Shown here piece after piece: positions 10,930-22,414 of a stretch of 64,000 nucleotides of DNA. The position numbers and the translations under genes are program-made. Positions within the stretch are counted from its first letter, which is position 1; each line of letters begins with the position of its first letter. Source of the stretch: Lepeophtheirus salmonis (Eukaryota; Arthropoda; Copepoda; Siphonostomatoida; Caligidae); assembly GCF_016086655.4 (NCBI RefSeq), contig NC_052140.2:15872001-15936000 (forward strand). The letters run 5' to 3'. The notes beneath the pieces were generated by a model. The model made no database searches. It had not been told where the DNA came from and was given only the letters and a program-made list of their open reading frames with translations.

Positions 10930-12639
10930 AAAATCATAAATGACTTGCATCATATATAATCCATTCTTAAACTTTTAACTTCTATTAATAGTTAATTGTA
11001 TTTACAAACTATTATGATTGTAGGCCATTACGTACGTTAAACATACAAAATAAATCTATGATAAATTGATCTAATTACAATTTTCACACCTCTTTCTTAT
11101 AATAATAATAATCAATAATTATTTTATCATCCTTTTTGAAGAAGAGGTGCGAAAACTTTCTATAAATAAATTTTATGGCTTCAATGACACCTATAGATAT
11201 TAATTATTATGGTATAAGCATGAAGACGGTCATTTTAGCACCATGTTAAGACATAAACAAATTATTTTTATTGTATTCATTTGCAAATTAAATATTAAGC
11301 TTATTGTGAGGAAAATAATGTACATAAATAATAAAACCGGAATGATTGATTTATAGATTCGAAGCTCCATATTTTGATTTCCAAAAAAATGGACACGTGG
11401 GGTGGAGAGCGATCAGTCATGGTTTTAGAGTGCTCAACGAAGGGGTATGTTGCGTCTTGACGAGGGAGAGACACAAACTTATTTATAAGGTCGAGAGATC
11501 CAGGATGACCGAGAGACAAATGAGAAGAAGAAATGACGTGGAGGAATAATACTACACTGTTTGTAAGATCATATGTATTCTTTATAATACAAAACCATAC
11601 TCGTAATTTATTTACAAAATAAGAGACTTTTTATAATACGTAAAACACAGTACTTTAATACACTAAAGAACATACAAGAAAATAAGAACAAGGGGAAAGG
11701 AAATATGAAATACATAACAGGGTCTGAAATGTGTCAGACCTCAACTAAAAGCTAGTCACATCTATCTAGCATCTGATCACAGATACTCAACAAAGTTTCA
11801 GTCATTTTGGAGGCGCCGTTGATACACGTAACAGTGGTTTGAGGGAGTTGATGGGAGTGTTGTTGTAAAAATGGACAAAATTGAGTCTGTAGCTGCCATT
11901 AAATCATTGTTTTTGAAAGTCTAAACCTTTAAATAGATTCAAACAATAGCAGACAAATATAGGCTGGTAGTATTAAAATTTGACGCGTCTGAGACAGTCC
12001 AACTTGGAAAAAATTGAGTCAACAACAAAAAGTGTCTACTGAACAATTACTTTGCAGAGCAAAAGCGGAGAGTACTATTTGGACAAGTTACAGAGTTGGG
12101 AGCATCGCTGGGAGAAGTGTGTAGAGTTCCTAGAACCAAGGGACCAATGGTGGGTGCTGTAGAATATATTGAAGTTGCAGTTGTTTTTTATTGAAACTCT
12201 TAGAATTGTCTAGATCTGAATGTAACCAAATAAAATATCCATGGAATTCCAAACTGAAATTTGGTTTGAAGTGAAGAATCGCTCAAGATTGAGCGATCTT
12301 TTTATATATTCCTGTTCAAAATTTGACTGTATTTGAATATGTTTGTCATTCAAAACCGTTCTTCAATCATTTACTCCTAATTATCCATTATTTTCATGCA
12401 TAGATGATTAAATTAATGTTTTTTATACAAACTACGTTTCAAATTATTTCATGATATAAATCAATTATTTGATACAATTTTCCAACAGCTCAAATATTAA
12501 AAATCCAAATAGATATCTTGAGAATTATAACTAATTTCTATCCAGGAATAACAAACACAGAAATAAAAATGGAGAATTGTAGACATTAAAGCTTTCTTTG
12601 ATGGCATAAAAAGATCGACATTCAAACATTATCAGTGAT
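10930..12639. other. No host gene recognised; possible decayed element near 11.8-12.2 kb
   Basis: The region 12040-12200 has slightly protein-like composition in one plus frame, with basic and aromatic residues followed by 'VEYIEVEVVF'-like wording. I cannot assign it to a family. The frame at 11346-11549 shows no domain. Otherwise A/T-rich. Confidence 0.35.
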
Positions 12640-13090
12640 CCGAATCGAGTGCATTTTTTGGGTCACGTTTTTTATTTGTTTGTTTTTTTGTATTTTTTGA
12701 TTTGGCAACCTGAAAAGGGAATTTTCTTTTCGTATCCCGTTATCCTTATTATTTAATTCATGGGGACTGAAGAGTGATCTTTTTTTCTACTTCCTACAAT
12801 TAGGTATATACAAAAACCAGATGGAACTTTTGTGTGTGCTCATAACAGGTGGAAAGTAACCCTGAGGATTTGTTGCGGAGTTTTAATTGTAAGTCTTGTA
12901 GAATTCAGAGTAGAATTGAGGATTGGCATTGGAGTAATTCCTAGCAATGCCTTTCTTTATTTCCTTCTCTCCCTCGTCACAGCTGATTGTAGCTAATGAA
13001 ACGCCGTGACAGATAAGGTACTCTCCCCAAAACATTCATAAAGTTGTCAGGGTCACCATATTGATTTTCGCTTTCTTTTTTTAAATGCTC
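12640..13090 (+). repeat. Dispersed repeat family A, long copy
   Basis: Contains the full block series of family A: GGCAACCTGAA, TTTCGTATCCCGTTAT, TATTTAATTCATGG, TGTGTGCTCATAA, GAGGATTTGTTG, TTTATTTCCTTCTCTCC, CACAGCTGATTGTAGC, AATGAAACGCCGTGACA and GTTGTCAGGGTCACCAT. It is followed about 100 bases later by a second direct copy, so the two form a loose tandem pair with a period near 545 bp. Confidence 0.7.
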
Positions 13091-13184
13091 AAGTGTTATC
13101 GAGTAACATCACTAATATAGTTATGACCTTCGTTTACGGCGGATCCACCAACGACGGATTTTAGCTTTTAGGGATCAATATTTT

Positions 13185-13590
13185 TGTTCCGTTGTATTAT
13201 TTTCCACTTAAAGTTGATAGTCTGAAGAGTGAATATTCTTTTTCCTAAGCTGTCGTCATTATTATTGAACTCAAGGAAGTGAACTTCCTTGAGTTCAATA
13301 ATTTGTTGACGAGTTTTGTTGGCGAGTGATAATTGTAAGTCCTTGTTGTACTCAGTGGGATTTATTAAGGATCAAAGTTGGAATAATTATCACCTATGTC
13401 CTTGTTTATTTCCTTCTCTTCCATTGTCACAGCTAGTTGTAGATGATATAATGAAACATCATGACATATTAGCTGATCTCCTACAAAACATTATTCAAAT
13501 TGTCAGGGTTGCCATGTCGATTTTCTGTTTCTTTTTTAACCTGCCAAAAACAATAGTCACAATTTCCATCACAAATTATAGGTATTTTTT
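13185..13590 (+). repeat. Dispersed repeat family A, copy with internal hairpin
   Basis: Same block order as the preceding copy, but the middle (about 13283-13315) is replaced by a palindrome extension and lacks the 'TATTCAAACC...GTGTGTGCTCATAA' segment found in the copies at 12.8 and 39.0 kb. The apparent reading frame through it (starting near 13316) also exists in the inverted copy at 38.7-38.9 kb, but it has no domain and simply reflects shared repeat sequence. Confidence 0.7.
13261..13302. repeat. Perfect 20-bp inverted repeat with 2-base loop
   Basis: Arms 13261-13280 and 13283-13302 are exactly complementary around a GA loop. The sister copy near 39.0 kb has only the 8-bp core AAGGAAGT-GA-ACTTCCTT, so the longer arms are specific to this copy. 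Confidence 0.9.
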
Positions 13591-13779
13591 AGAGAACATT
13601 ACATCGTTTCTATATGGATATTATTTTACCATATCATGGATCGAAAAATATATTTATTCAAATATTTCAAAGAATTGGTTAGTTAGACATCAAGGCAACT
13701 AGGGTGATCCAAGGCAACAAAATCATCAACTCGATGAAGTCAACTGGAGGATTCTTGAGATATTTTATACACTATAAAT

Positions 13780-13960
13780 TTTTTAGGATTGACCGCTCAA
13801 CCAACCGCAGGAACGACAGATGGATCTCTTCGGACCCTTGGGAGTTTTACGCCATCATACAGAAAAAGAAACCAGCCGTCACCACGATCCTAGGTGTCAT
13901 CTCCAGTGAAGGGCCGCTATGCCCCCTCAAGTTTGTTGGTTATAAGCCTTTTCTTAATTT
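13780..13960 (+). pseudogene. Mariner transposase fragment
   Basis: The frame contains RIDRSTNRRNDRWISSDPWE followed by a 'KKPAVTTILGVISSEGPLCPLKF' block (shortened here), the wording just after the first catalytic Asp in mariner elements: V-D-x-x-x-N-R-R-N-D-R-W, then P-A-x-V-M-x-L-G-V-I-S-S. The N-terminal domain and the second and third catalytic residues are absent or unrecognisable. A dead fragment. Confidence 0.7.
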
Positions 13961-13999
13961 ATCTGGACCACACAGTAGACATTTATAACTATAGTACAG

Positions 14000-15208
14000 C
14001 GATTCACAAACTCTTTGAGATCTACCCTTAAAATATGTGGCTAGACTATGGACTATCCTGGCACCTTTCCTTGAGAGATGAATATAATATTTGCAGTGCA
14101 TTTTATGAAAATAGATTACTTAAAGTCAATATCGACCCTATAAGTTCAAAGTAAATCTAAAGCTGCTTGTTCCACCTGTGAGTACTCATTCATCACAGAA
14201 ATCCAAAATATGCAGAGTGTTTTATATTCAAAAACTGATTTTTGTATTTGGTCACTTGAAAATTCAATAAGCATATCTTCAATATCAGACGACAGAAGAT
14301 TAGCTGTGGTAGTAAACTGGGCGGATCCAGCGATGTATTATGGATCACTATCTTCCGGGAAATAGTTTTTAAAATGATCCAGAAAAGACTTATAAAATAT
14401 TTTTTTTTTTTTAAGTGGTTATAAATTATAGGTATTAAGTACTATCAAACTTGAAAGTTAACTCATGGATAAGTTTACTTCACAAATTTCAAACGTATAC
14501 TATAGTCTATATAATCAAAATTCCCCAACATCTATAAAGTCTAAATTATTATGTTGGGTAGAGCATAGCCACTAGCCATGCTAGTTCATTAATTAAATCT
14601 GTAGATAGTTAATGTCATCAGACTAATGTGTAACATTGTAGTGTGAGGCCGTTTCTAATATTATTCTTTGCTTACGAGTGCATAAATTATCTTCAAAAAC
14701 TCATGAATATATTAGCAATAGATAGATTTTGATCCATTTTATTTGTTATTCATCTTGATAAATATCTTATATTCCAAATATTTTCTTTCCTGACAAAAAT
14801 ATTTACAGCAAGCGAGTAAGACTAATAACTACCCATTAATTGAATCTATATATTTAGTCTCTGGACTCAAATGACTCAGTAGTAGTTATATAGGCTCGAA
14901 AATATATTATTAAGAAGTTGTGTTGTGTTTGTCATTCAAAATACTGGAGTCAGAGTCAGACATTTAATGTACCGAATCACCCGCCCTGGTTTGTACATAA
15001 TGTCTATTGTCAACCACGTATGCGGACACTATTAGCAATTTAAGAACTTGTGTGTGAATATGAGTACTACCATAGAGAGTAGATCCCCAAAACTTGTAGT
15101 ACCATTTAAGTACAATTTATCTCCGTTATTTTTAATGACGAGGTTTCGTTAGACAACCAAGCGACAGCGAAACAAAAATAAACAAGCTTTGTTTTGATCA
15201 CATGTCTA
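14000..15208. other. No gene recognised
   Basis: A/T-rich sequence without recognisable protein motifs or repeat termini. Its right boundary is the TA target site of the mariner element at 15209. Confidence 0.45.
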
Positions 15209-16453
15209 CAGGGTGTCCACGATAAATTGGAACTATCTTAAAATCAACCTGCTGGATAAAAATGGAATTTGGAGTGTATTTGTTTATATGAAAAAGTTAG
15301 ACATGATATTAAACAATAAATTTATTCAGCATGTCCTCCCTCAGCAGCCAACATCTTCTCCATCCTGCCCCTAAAGGATTTATATGCCCTGATGACTTCT
15401 GCGAAATCGACAGCATTCCACTCCCTCGTAATGGAGCCCTTCAGGGCTGCGATGCTCTTGTGCTGCTGACCTAGTAGTAATCACACGGATTGAGGTCGGT
15501 TGAGTTGGAGGGCCAGGTCTTGCGATCCCAGAAAGTGATGTCGTGGGAGGTGAGGAGGTTAGTGGTTCTCATGGCGATGTGTGTGGGCGCTGAGTCTTGT
15601 TGGAATATGAACTCCCTCCCAGCGGCTGTATCCTTCATCCAGGGGAGGAGGAACTCCTCCATGACTTCCCAGTACCTTATCGCGTTAACCCTTTCCTCGG
15701 GATTGAAGAAGAAAGGAGGCATCACCTCATTCGTGCTGCAAATGACACCGAAGATCATCATGGAGGCGTGGAACTTTGTGGTAAAGACCGCAGGGACCTC
15801 TACTCTCACCTTGGCAAGCCACCTGTCATTCTGGATGTTGTAGCTTTTGTCGACAGTCCAGTTCTTCTCGTCAGAGAAGAAGATGATTCTTCCTCCATGG
15901 CTCTTCAGGTCATTGAGAAGACACTTACCGTTGGTGAGCCTGGTTGCCTTCACGGATGCCGTGAGGATGTGTTGTTTGGCCATTCGGTATGACTTGTACC
16001 CGAGGTCCTGATTCACATCTTTGGAGACCAGCTGCTTGCTCACTCCACGGTTCTTGGCCAACCTGGACAAGGAAGTCCCCGGCGAAGACTTGATGGAATT
16101 CCGGAGGCCTTCAAGGAAGCGGAGAGTGCCGATTCAGGCACTTCTCATGTTGTGGGCCTTGCATCAGACCTTCCCCTCAACCTCCCAGGCATTGAAAACC
16201 CGGTACACCGTGGTCTTGGGGTAGTTAAGGAGCTTGTAGATAGCAGAGGGCTTGTGTCCCACACAAGCCAATTCGAGGATGGCGTCTCTCCTTGCTTGTT
16301 CCATGATGACTATTGTTTGTTGTCAAAACAATTGTGGTGGAAGTTATAGTGTATTGTTCACACAACCTTTTATATTAGTATGATTACCCCCGAATATCCA
16401 CATTATGGATTGGATGAAGTTTAAAGTAGTTCCAATTTATCGTTGACACCCTG
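15209..16453 (-). mobile_element. Near-complete mariner element with TIRs and TA duplication
   Basis: The left end CAGGGTGTCCACGATAAATT and right end (inverted) CAGGGTGTCAACGATAAATT are nearly identical for about 30 bases. Both are flanked by TA (15207-15208 and 16454-16455), the hallmark of Tc1/mariner insertion. The length of 1245 bp is close to a full mariner. The body is visibly more G+C-rich than its surroundings, and its transposase lies on the minus strand. It is the best preserved transposon in the window. Confidence 0.93.
15322..16304 (-). pseudogene. Mariner transposase, inactivated
   Basis: It begins with ATG at 16304 (MEQARRDAILELACVGHKPS), a typical mariner helix-turn-helix N-terminus. 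After about 50 codons there are two in-frame TGA codons (around 16165 and 16131) where related copies would be expected to have Arg, consistent with CGA to TGA decay. From about 16070 to 15471 the frame is open for 199 codons and carries FFSDEKNWTVD (first Asp), QQDSAPTH (second Asp) and DLNPCDYY (third Asp), i.e. the DD34D-type triad. At 15471 a TAG plus a small deletion and frameshift follow the third Asp. The C-terminal tail (H-K-S-I-A-A-L-K... ending G-G-H-A-E, stop at 15322) continues in another frame. It would act as a cut-and-paste transposase if intact; here it is dead. Confidence 0.9.
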
Positions 16454-16479
16454 TATAAGTTTAAAAATGTTGGAGCTGT

Positions 16480-16860
16480 TGTAAAAAGGGGGCAAAGATC
16501 TCATTTAGTGCTGGGAAAGCTGTAAAGACGGTTGACATGTTCATACTGACAGCCTATAACATCAAAAAGTTCATTACAGACACATACAGCCATGAAAAAC
16601 CAAAATTTCTAAAGCAATATTAGGACTGACTTCTGGCCTGCTTTCATGTGGCCCTCTTCTAGCCCTGACCTAACCCCAAGACTTTGCAGTTTGGGGTGTT
16701 TTGAAAAAGAATATCTGCCGCATTTATCATCCAAAATTTGGATACACACATACTATCATATCATGGACACATCTTTCATCTTCCAGCTACCAATCTGATA
16801 GCAACCTAGCATCCGTGTCGGGACTATAATTGTTTTTGAAGCGCGACATATTGAATAACA
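16480..16860 (+). pseudogene. Mariner transposase C-terminal remnant
   Basis: One plus frame reads GLTSGLLSCGPLLALT then PQDFAVWGVLKKNICRIYHP, matching the mariner region around the third catalytic Asp (W-P-P-S-S-P-D-L-x-P-x-D-x-A-V-W-G-x-L-x-x-x-x-C) followed by the H-P-N block. Stops and frameshifts interrupt it. It begins about 25 bases beyond the end of the intact-end mariner but is a separate, older lineage on the opposite strand. Confidence 0.6.
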
Positions 16861-16872
16861 AATATAGTCTTT

Positions 16873-17605
16873 AATAGGGTACATCCTTACGGTTCGGTAC
16901 GTTTTTACCCTTGGTGCGGTACGTATATATATATTATCCCTTATTCAGAAATTTGATATTATAAAATTTTGGATTTTTTTTAATCATTCTTTATTTGGCT
17001 TAAATATTTTAAATAACATACATACCATATATAAATAAACCGGAGCAATGCACTGGTTATTATTTGTATAATTAAGCGGATATATATTTTGTGTCATGAG
17101 TATCTATTGTGCCTTAAATATTGATACGATACCTACAAATCCGAGTCAAAAGAAATAAAAAATTATCCAAAAGAAAACCAAAAGAGATTTATAAAATGAT
17201 AAAATGCCTGCCAGTTGACGAAAAAGTGGTGATGGAAAATTTGCCAATGTTTCCAAATTAGCTTCACGATTCCTTAGAATTACAGTTTCATTTGTATCAA
17301 AGCAAAATATTTTTATCATCGATATTGGGATTTTGTAGACAATATCAAAAAAAATGAAAAATTCATGAAGAATAGTATTATATAACCCGTCCATATTTTA
17401 TGTCAATATTGTTTTGTTTTTTTAAGTTGAGTTTATTTAGGAATAATTTATTTGTACAGAATAGAAGTTATTAAGGATTAAAATATCGAAAAAACTTGGA
17501 AAACTACATTTATTCTATTAAAAAATATCTGTCTATTATACCGTACCAAACTGCGGACAGGGAAGGATGTACCATGGTTCGTACTGAGCTGTGGATTTAG
17601 TATTT
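16873..17605. repeat. Repeat family H with GGTTCGGTACG-type ends
   Basis: The left part contains TACATCCTTACGGTTCGGTACG and TGCGGTACGTA. The right part contains ACCGTACCAAACTGCGGACAGG and GGATGTACCATGGTTCGTAC, roughly the inverse. The segment 17340-17600 is a direct homologue of 22415-22680 (shared TATTATATAACCCGTC, ATATCGAAAAAACTT, ACTATTATACC). Probably a non-autonomous DNA transposon; the class is uncertain. Confidence 0.5.
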
Positions 17606-18384
17606 AAACATATCAGAAATTGGTTTTGAGTAGTCGTTTCTTGATTAGATAAAAATCACGTTTTTGTAATTTAGTCATGTTAATGCATGTTTTGGGTGGC
17701 CATTCTGTAATAAAAATATTAATTTAAAAATCAAACTTTTTCGGCTTTAAATGAAATATTATCCCTATTGGAAAGTAAAAGGAAGGCCTGATAATGACGT
17801 CAGAATACCAATGTATGAGATTTGTTGCATCATTGTGATATCCCATTATTGAATAATTAATTATTAATAGACTATAAATCCAAATAGTTTTAACTATTAT
17901 AGCATAAATGTAGTTCTGAATGTTTACAAAACGAAACATTGGATGTTATATTTATCTGTTTATATTGTATGTACTATGTTTTACACATCCACATAAGTGT
18001 GACAATGAAGTAAACATACTTTAAAGTGCTTAGTTTGAAGAATTAGTGATAGAAAAATGACCTTTGTCATGGATTACATATGTATGTGTTATTAACAAAA
18101 TATGTACATAAATTATTTCTATTTACTCACGGATAAATCTGTGAACATATTAGGGATTTTTGCCTTTCAAGCACTCAACTTGAACAATTTAAATAGGTAT
18201 GTTAAATCTAGCTCTACTGCCCCTTTCTAAAAACAAAAACATGCTATCTCTCCGGAACAAATGTTTTACTTTGCAACAGCATACTTGTAGGATTTTCAAA
18301 AAATAATTATATATGTCAATGAAGTACTATGCTCAAAAATAAAATTTAATTCCATAATATCTTGTAATAAGGTAACCTGTTGTA
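17606..18384. other. No gene recognised
   Basis: A/T-rich sequence; the short minus frame at 17724-17939 has no motif. No element ends recognised. Confidence 0.45.
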
Positions 18385-18799
18385 CCGGATCGTGCAAAAG
18401 TTTAGCACCTTCAATGAACAATGAAAGAATCTTGTATAATTTTGTATACCTACATTTGATATCCAGCTTCAGTAGTCAACTTTCTTGCACGACCTCTCCA
18501 AAGGACTTCTCTGAGATTATCATTCTTATCCAGACGCTCCTAGAAATGGTAAACGATTGTCTTTGAGACATCTTTGGAAGTCACTAATACTTTTGGGGGC
18601 ATTCCGACACCAAGAAAGGTTGCAATCTTTCGCCTTGGTTGTTCTTGCGACAGGATTATAACCTATAATTATTTTAACTTAACGTAAACAAATGGAGGAG
18701 AATCTGAACTCTCTGTAGAATAGAAAAAAATCAAATTGTTCTTGTATACGCTGAGTTATTAAGTTTTAAAAATTATCTCAAAATTTTTGAACGATCCAG
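18385..18799. mobile_element. 415-bp mariner deletion derivative (MITE)
   Basis: The left end CCGGATCGTGCAAAAGTTTAG and right end (inverted) CTGGATCGTTCAAAAATTTTG are matched inverted repeats. Both are flanked by TA (18383-18384 and 18800-18801). Internally, on the minus strand, there is a degraded helix-turn-helix-like stretch (FLGVGMPPKVLVTSKDVSK, then RGRARKLTTEAGY) as in the transposase N-terminal region, but no catalytic domain. A non-autonomous internal-deletion product. Confidence 0.75.
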
Positions 18800-19695
18800 T
18801 ATTTGAAATTTCAGATACCCACGAGCTTTAAAAATACCGGATAACTTTGATACCAACACATTTATTGAATTTTTATTGATGCTTCCAGGGCTCCAAATGG
18901 ATCATTTATAATTATGTTTATTTTCCAAAAATATATTATAAGCTGACACTTATAAGTACCATTGCTCTTCTTTAACGCCATACTCTACATAACAAAGTCC
19001 AGAGGTTTGCAATTGGGAGAAAAGAAGGCCAAAAATGATCAAATTTAGACACACACCACACCTTGACAATTTTGACAGTGTGGACAGGTTCAAAATCATA
19101 TGGAAAACAGATTGGGTTCATAAAAAGTCGTCCCAGATAGATTGTAGTACCTTTGTCTTCAGGAGGTCCAATCAAATGTGGGGTGCAAAAATCAAGAAAA
19201 TATTTTTTTTTACTTCATATACCTGTACAAAACATCCTCATTTTTCATGGTCATATTTGAGTCCGTTATAGGTATTGTACTAAAATTACTGGGATGAGTT
19301 AGGATACCCAATAAACTTAGCTATAGAACTTTTATTTTATTTTAGAGCCTTATATCGGACCAAAGTCGGCTATTATTGTATAAAATCCATCAACTGATCA
19401 TTATTTTATCGTGATATCCATTTTGGTCTCCTTAGGGTTGCAATTTGCAACCCACTAAAATGATTAATAAGAATAAATAAATAAAAATCTAACTTTTTTG
19501 AGGGTAAATCTTTGTTTAGCAAGATTAATTCTTTAGCTTAAGCATATAATGGAATTGAAAAGTATTAGGATCGTAATAAGACCCTTCATTTTTCTTGATT
19601 GATATATGGCTGGAATCATTGGAACTCTATTCAAGATAACAGAATACATATTTAATTTTTGAATGCTGAAAGGTTTTTATATCAATGGTTATTAC

Positions 19696-20121
19696 TAGTG
19701 TTGGGTTTCGGTCTGGAAACACTAGACCGGTCTCAACCCGGTCTCATATTAAAATTCGGTCTATATCGGTCCAAAGGAAAAAACGGGTTTAGTTCGGTGC
19801 GAAAAAAATTGGACTAGACCGGTTTTACAGATAAATTGTTTATAACATTCAAGTATAATGACGTTATACGAAGTTTAAACAGAGATAGCTTGGATTAATT
19901 TTAATCCTGCCGTCTCTTATATGTATACAGTATTTGTTTTAGAACTTATCGTGTACTTTTGATTTTTTTTTAATAAAATGAATGAAAGTGGATCTAGAAA
20001 AAAAAATGGTCTAGAACAAAATCGGTCCATGGTCTGTGTCTTCGGTCCAGATTGTTCTAGAAAAAATCACTTAACACCGAACCGAAAAAAAAATTTGGTG
20101 CTGGGCCGAGTCTTAACACTA
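19696..20121. mobile_element. 426-bp hAT-type element with 8-bp target duplication
   Basis: Ends TAGTGTTGGGTTTCGG and, inverted, TAGTGTTAAGACTCGG, flanked by identical GTTATTAC (19688-19695 and 20122-20129). The interior is full of GGTTCGGT / CGGTCTAGA motifs. An 8-bp duplication and TAGTG-type ends are characteristic of hAT elements. No transposase. A homologous copy lies at 49959-50332 (family E). The 92-codon frame at 19978-20256 runs out of the element and is not a gene. Confidence 0.85.
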
Positions 20122-20129
20122 GTTATTAC

Positions 20130-21300
20130 GATTAGAACCCATTATATGTGTACTGTTGCTGACGCTGCCATATGCCCATCTTTTGTAAACAAAATAGCAC
20201 TAACACACCTTCTTCTATATTCCAAGTCAAAAGACCAATTGTGCCATTCAGATTGAGGTTAGCTACAATTTCAGTATCATTCTTGAGAAAGTGTAATCAA
20301 TCCCTTGCACAAAACCCCTTTTATTGAATATCTGAAATGAGGAAAAATCAAAAGAAGTTATCGGAGCTTTTAGTAGTAAACTTATAACTTTGGAGGGAAA
20401 AAAATGGTTTACGTATCGTAAATTATCTATTACCCTGGAAGTTAAAAGTACATTTTATAAAAACAAACGTGGAGAATCTCACTTTTGCTGTTTAAAGGGG
20501 ACTATCAATCATTTCTTATGGGAAGGTCCTCCTTTAAACATAATATATAGAGACGTTCTTTCGGTTTTAGATAACTTTTTTAGCGGGTCACACAGTTAAA
20601 AAGTTAATGCTGTCCTTACCAAAAGGACAGCATATTTTGTAGTGCCTAAGTTTAATGAAAAAAAAAGACACAAATGTTTTATATTATTTATACAACCTAG
20701 GATTTTTTCATATGGTTGTCATTATTACATAGGGGATAATGTATCTGTTTATTATTCGGATTTGCATGTTTCATTTTGTTTGTGTCTCTGTCTTTTTTGT
20801 TTAAAATCTGAAAATAGATGAATGCCAAGTAAAGGCCAAGAGAAAAAGAAACTGTTTATTGCATTTATTTTTAATTAAATAACAATAATAAATGTGGTTT
20901 TTAGGCGGTGGGCGAAGAAGTTATTGCGTAGTTTTATTACTAACTTGGACGGGGAAACAAATTTGAACTTATAAACGGAACCAAAAAGACCACAAAATTT
21001 GATTGGACGGTAATTTAAAACAACTCTGTAAATATTATAAAAAAGAGCACGTGTACATAGACTCTCTGGCAAGAATTAACTCGAAAATTTAGGGTTTTTT
21101 TTCAGTTGATTAGCAAAGCTATTAATTCAAGGATTGATGATTTTAAACTCATTAAAAATGGGCATTAAATGATTCAATCAGGATATTATACGGTGTCACG
21201 GAAAGTCCTGTTAAGTTAACTATATACAATATTATTATATGTAAGGTTGCGAGATATTATATTTAAACTTTAGTTGCGTCGAAACTAGATCAAAACAAAC
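20130..21300. other. No gene recognised
   Basis: Short open frames at 20390-20599 and 20875-21072 show no motifs. The sequence is A/T-rich with no recognised termini. Confidence 0.4.
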
Positions 21301-21304
21301 AGTT

Positions 21305-21500
21305 TTGGAAAAAATAACAACCTGGTTAACCACAGTGGAAGCCAAGAGAGAGGCTATAATCAAGGAGTGCCTGAAGGGTAAATCTCGACCACCCATCTTG
21401 AGGAACCTAAAAAGCCTGGAGGGCAATTCTATGCTCATCAAGAGAATCTTTGAGAGGTACGAGGAGACTCAATCTATCAAGGGCGGACACAATAGTTGGG
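21305..21500 (+). pseudogene. Mariner/Tc1 N-terminal domain fragment
   Basis: The frame reads VEAKREAIIKECLKGKSRPP, then ILRNLKSLEGNSMLIKRIFE and RYEETQSIKGG. This matches the paired helix-turn-helix N-terminus of mariner transposases (x-x-K-R-E-A-I-L-K-x-x-x-x-G-K-S-R-x-D-I-L-R-x-L-K ... R-Y-x-E-T-G-S-V-K). The frame then ends within a family I repeat. No catalytic part is present. Confidence 0.6.
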
Positions 21501-21509
21501 AAGAATTGC

Positions 21510-21600
21510 TAACTACCAACTGATTTTGGGCCTTTTTTCTGTTTCTTTTTAGAGGAAATGCTGCGTGATGCAATAAAGGGTACGACGTGATGTATATGTA
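21510..21600 (-). repeat. Dispersed ~75-bp repeat family I, inverted copy
   Basis: The complement of the block CTTTTATTxxATCACGCAACC ... AAAAGAAACAGAAAAAG ... CCCAAAATCAGTTGGTAGTT. The same block occurs at about 39180, 43330, 48330, 48400 and 49870. Function and class unknown; it seems to mark one end of a longer element. Confidence 0.6.
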
Positions 21601-21814
21601 CCCTCATGATAAATTACAAAATGACTTTTGACACCCCTTAGTATTTGATACCTCAGATTTAGTAGATTCATTATTTTAATAATCCATTTTAAAATGGATT
21701 TTCAATAAAGAACAATGTTAATACAAAATTTAATTTGTTAATCATTGTGCAAATATTGATTAGAGTTTTGTAGGAGATGTGCCAAAGTCATCTACGTTTC
21801 TGTCACTTTTTAAA

Positions 21815-22330
21815 TATATTTGGTGGTTTATCATGAACATTCAGCAGAAAACTGCACATAAATACCCTGTGTATGGAGAATATTGTCATGGAGGAAAATT
21901 GCCATTTAGGAAAATGGCCCATATGGTTTTTTTTACGAAAAACTGCCATGGAGAATATTTCAAACTTGAGGATGAATAATAAAACATTATAAATTTGCTT
22001 AATTTATGACAAATATCAAAACATATTTGTTTGTTCCATTCCCTGAGGGATTACCTTCAAGTGTGAGTAATATTATTGCCAAATAGGAGTAGAAGGGGGA
22101 ATAAATAGCTGAGGGCCTCTTAAAATATGGTTGAATACTCTCTGCCCCCGGGCTTAAGCTATTTTTTCGTATTAAAGAGATTCATTGGATATATTGACAG
22201 TGGTTTTTAGTAATCCCCCACTACCCGGGCCAATTGGAGGGCAGAAGGTATTTACGGTCAATTTTCCTAACTAGCAAATTTCCTCCATGTCAAACTTCCA
22301 CGGGCAGTTTTCTTAGTACCGTTAGAGGGA
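21815..22330. repeat. Possible fold-back repeat with GGAAAATTGCC motifs
   Basis: The left part repeats GGAGAATAT, GGAGGAAAATTGCCATTTAG and GGAAAATGGCCC, and AAAACTGC. The right part carries inverse-looking AATTTTCCTAACTAG, AAATTTCCTCCATGTC and GGGCAGTTTTC. The arrangement suggests a non-autonomous element with internally repetitive inverted ends. Exact termini and target duplication are not resolved. Confidence 0.4.
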
Positions 22331-22414
22331 TAATTGATATAAATATCTGTCTACTAAAACTTAGCAACTGCAGGGACATCTGTATCGAGGCAAAGATTTT
22401 TTCAAAATAACTTA

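Noticed and set aside
13316..13702. 128-codon frame whose first part also exists in the inverted copy at 38706-38945
   Set aside because: The similarity is explained by both lying in repeat family A; the frames diverge outside it and show no protein motif.
15490..16349. Several plus-strand open frames of 65-131 codons
   Set aside because: Antisense shadows of the mariner transposase on the minus strand; they carry no motifs of their own.
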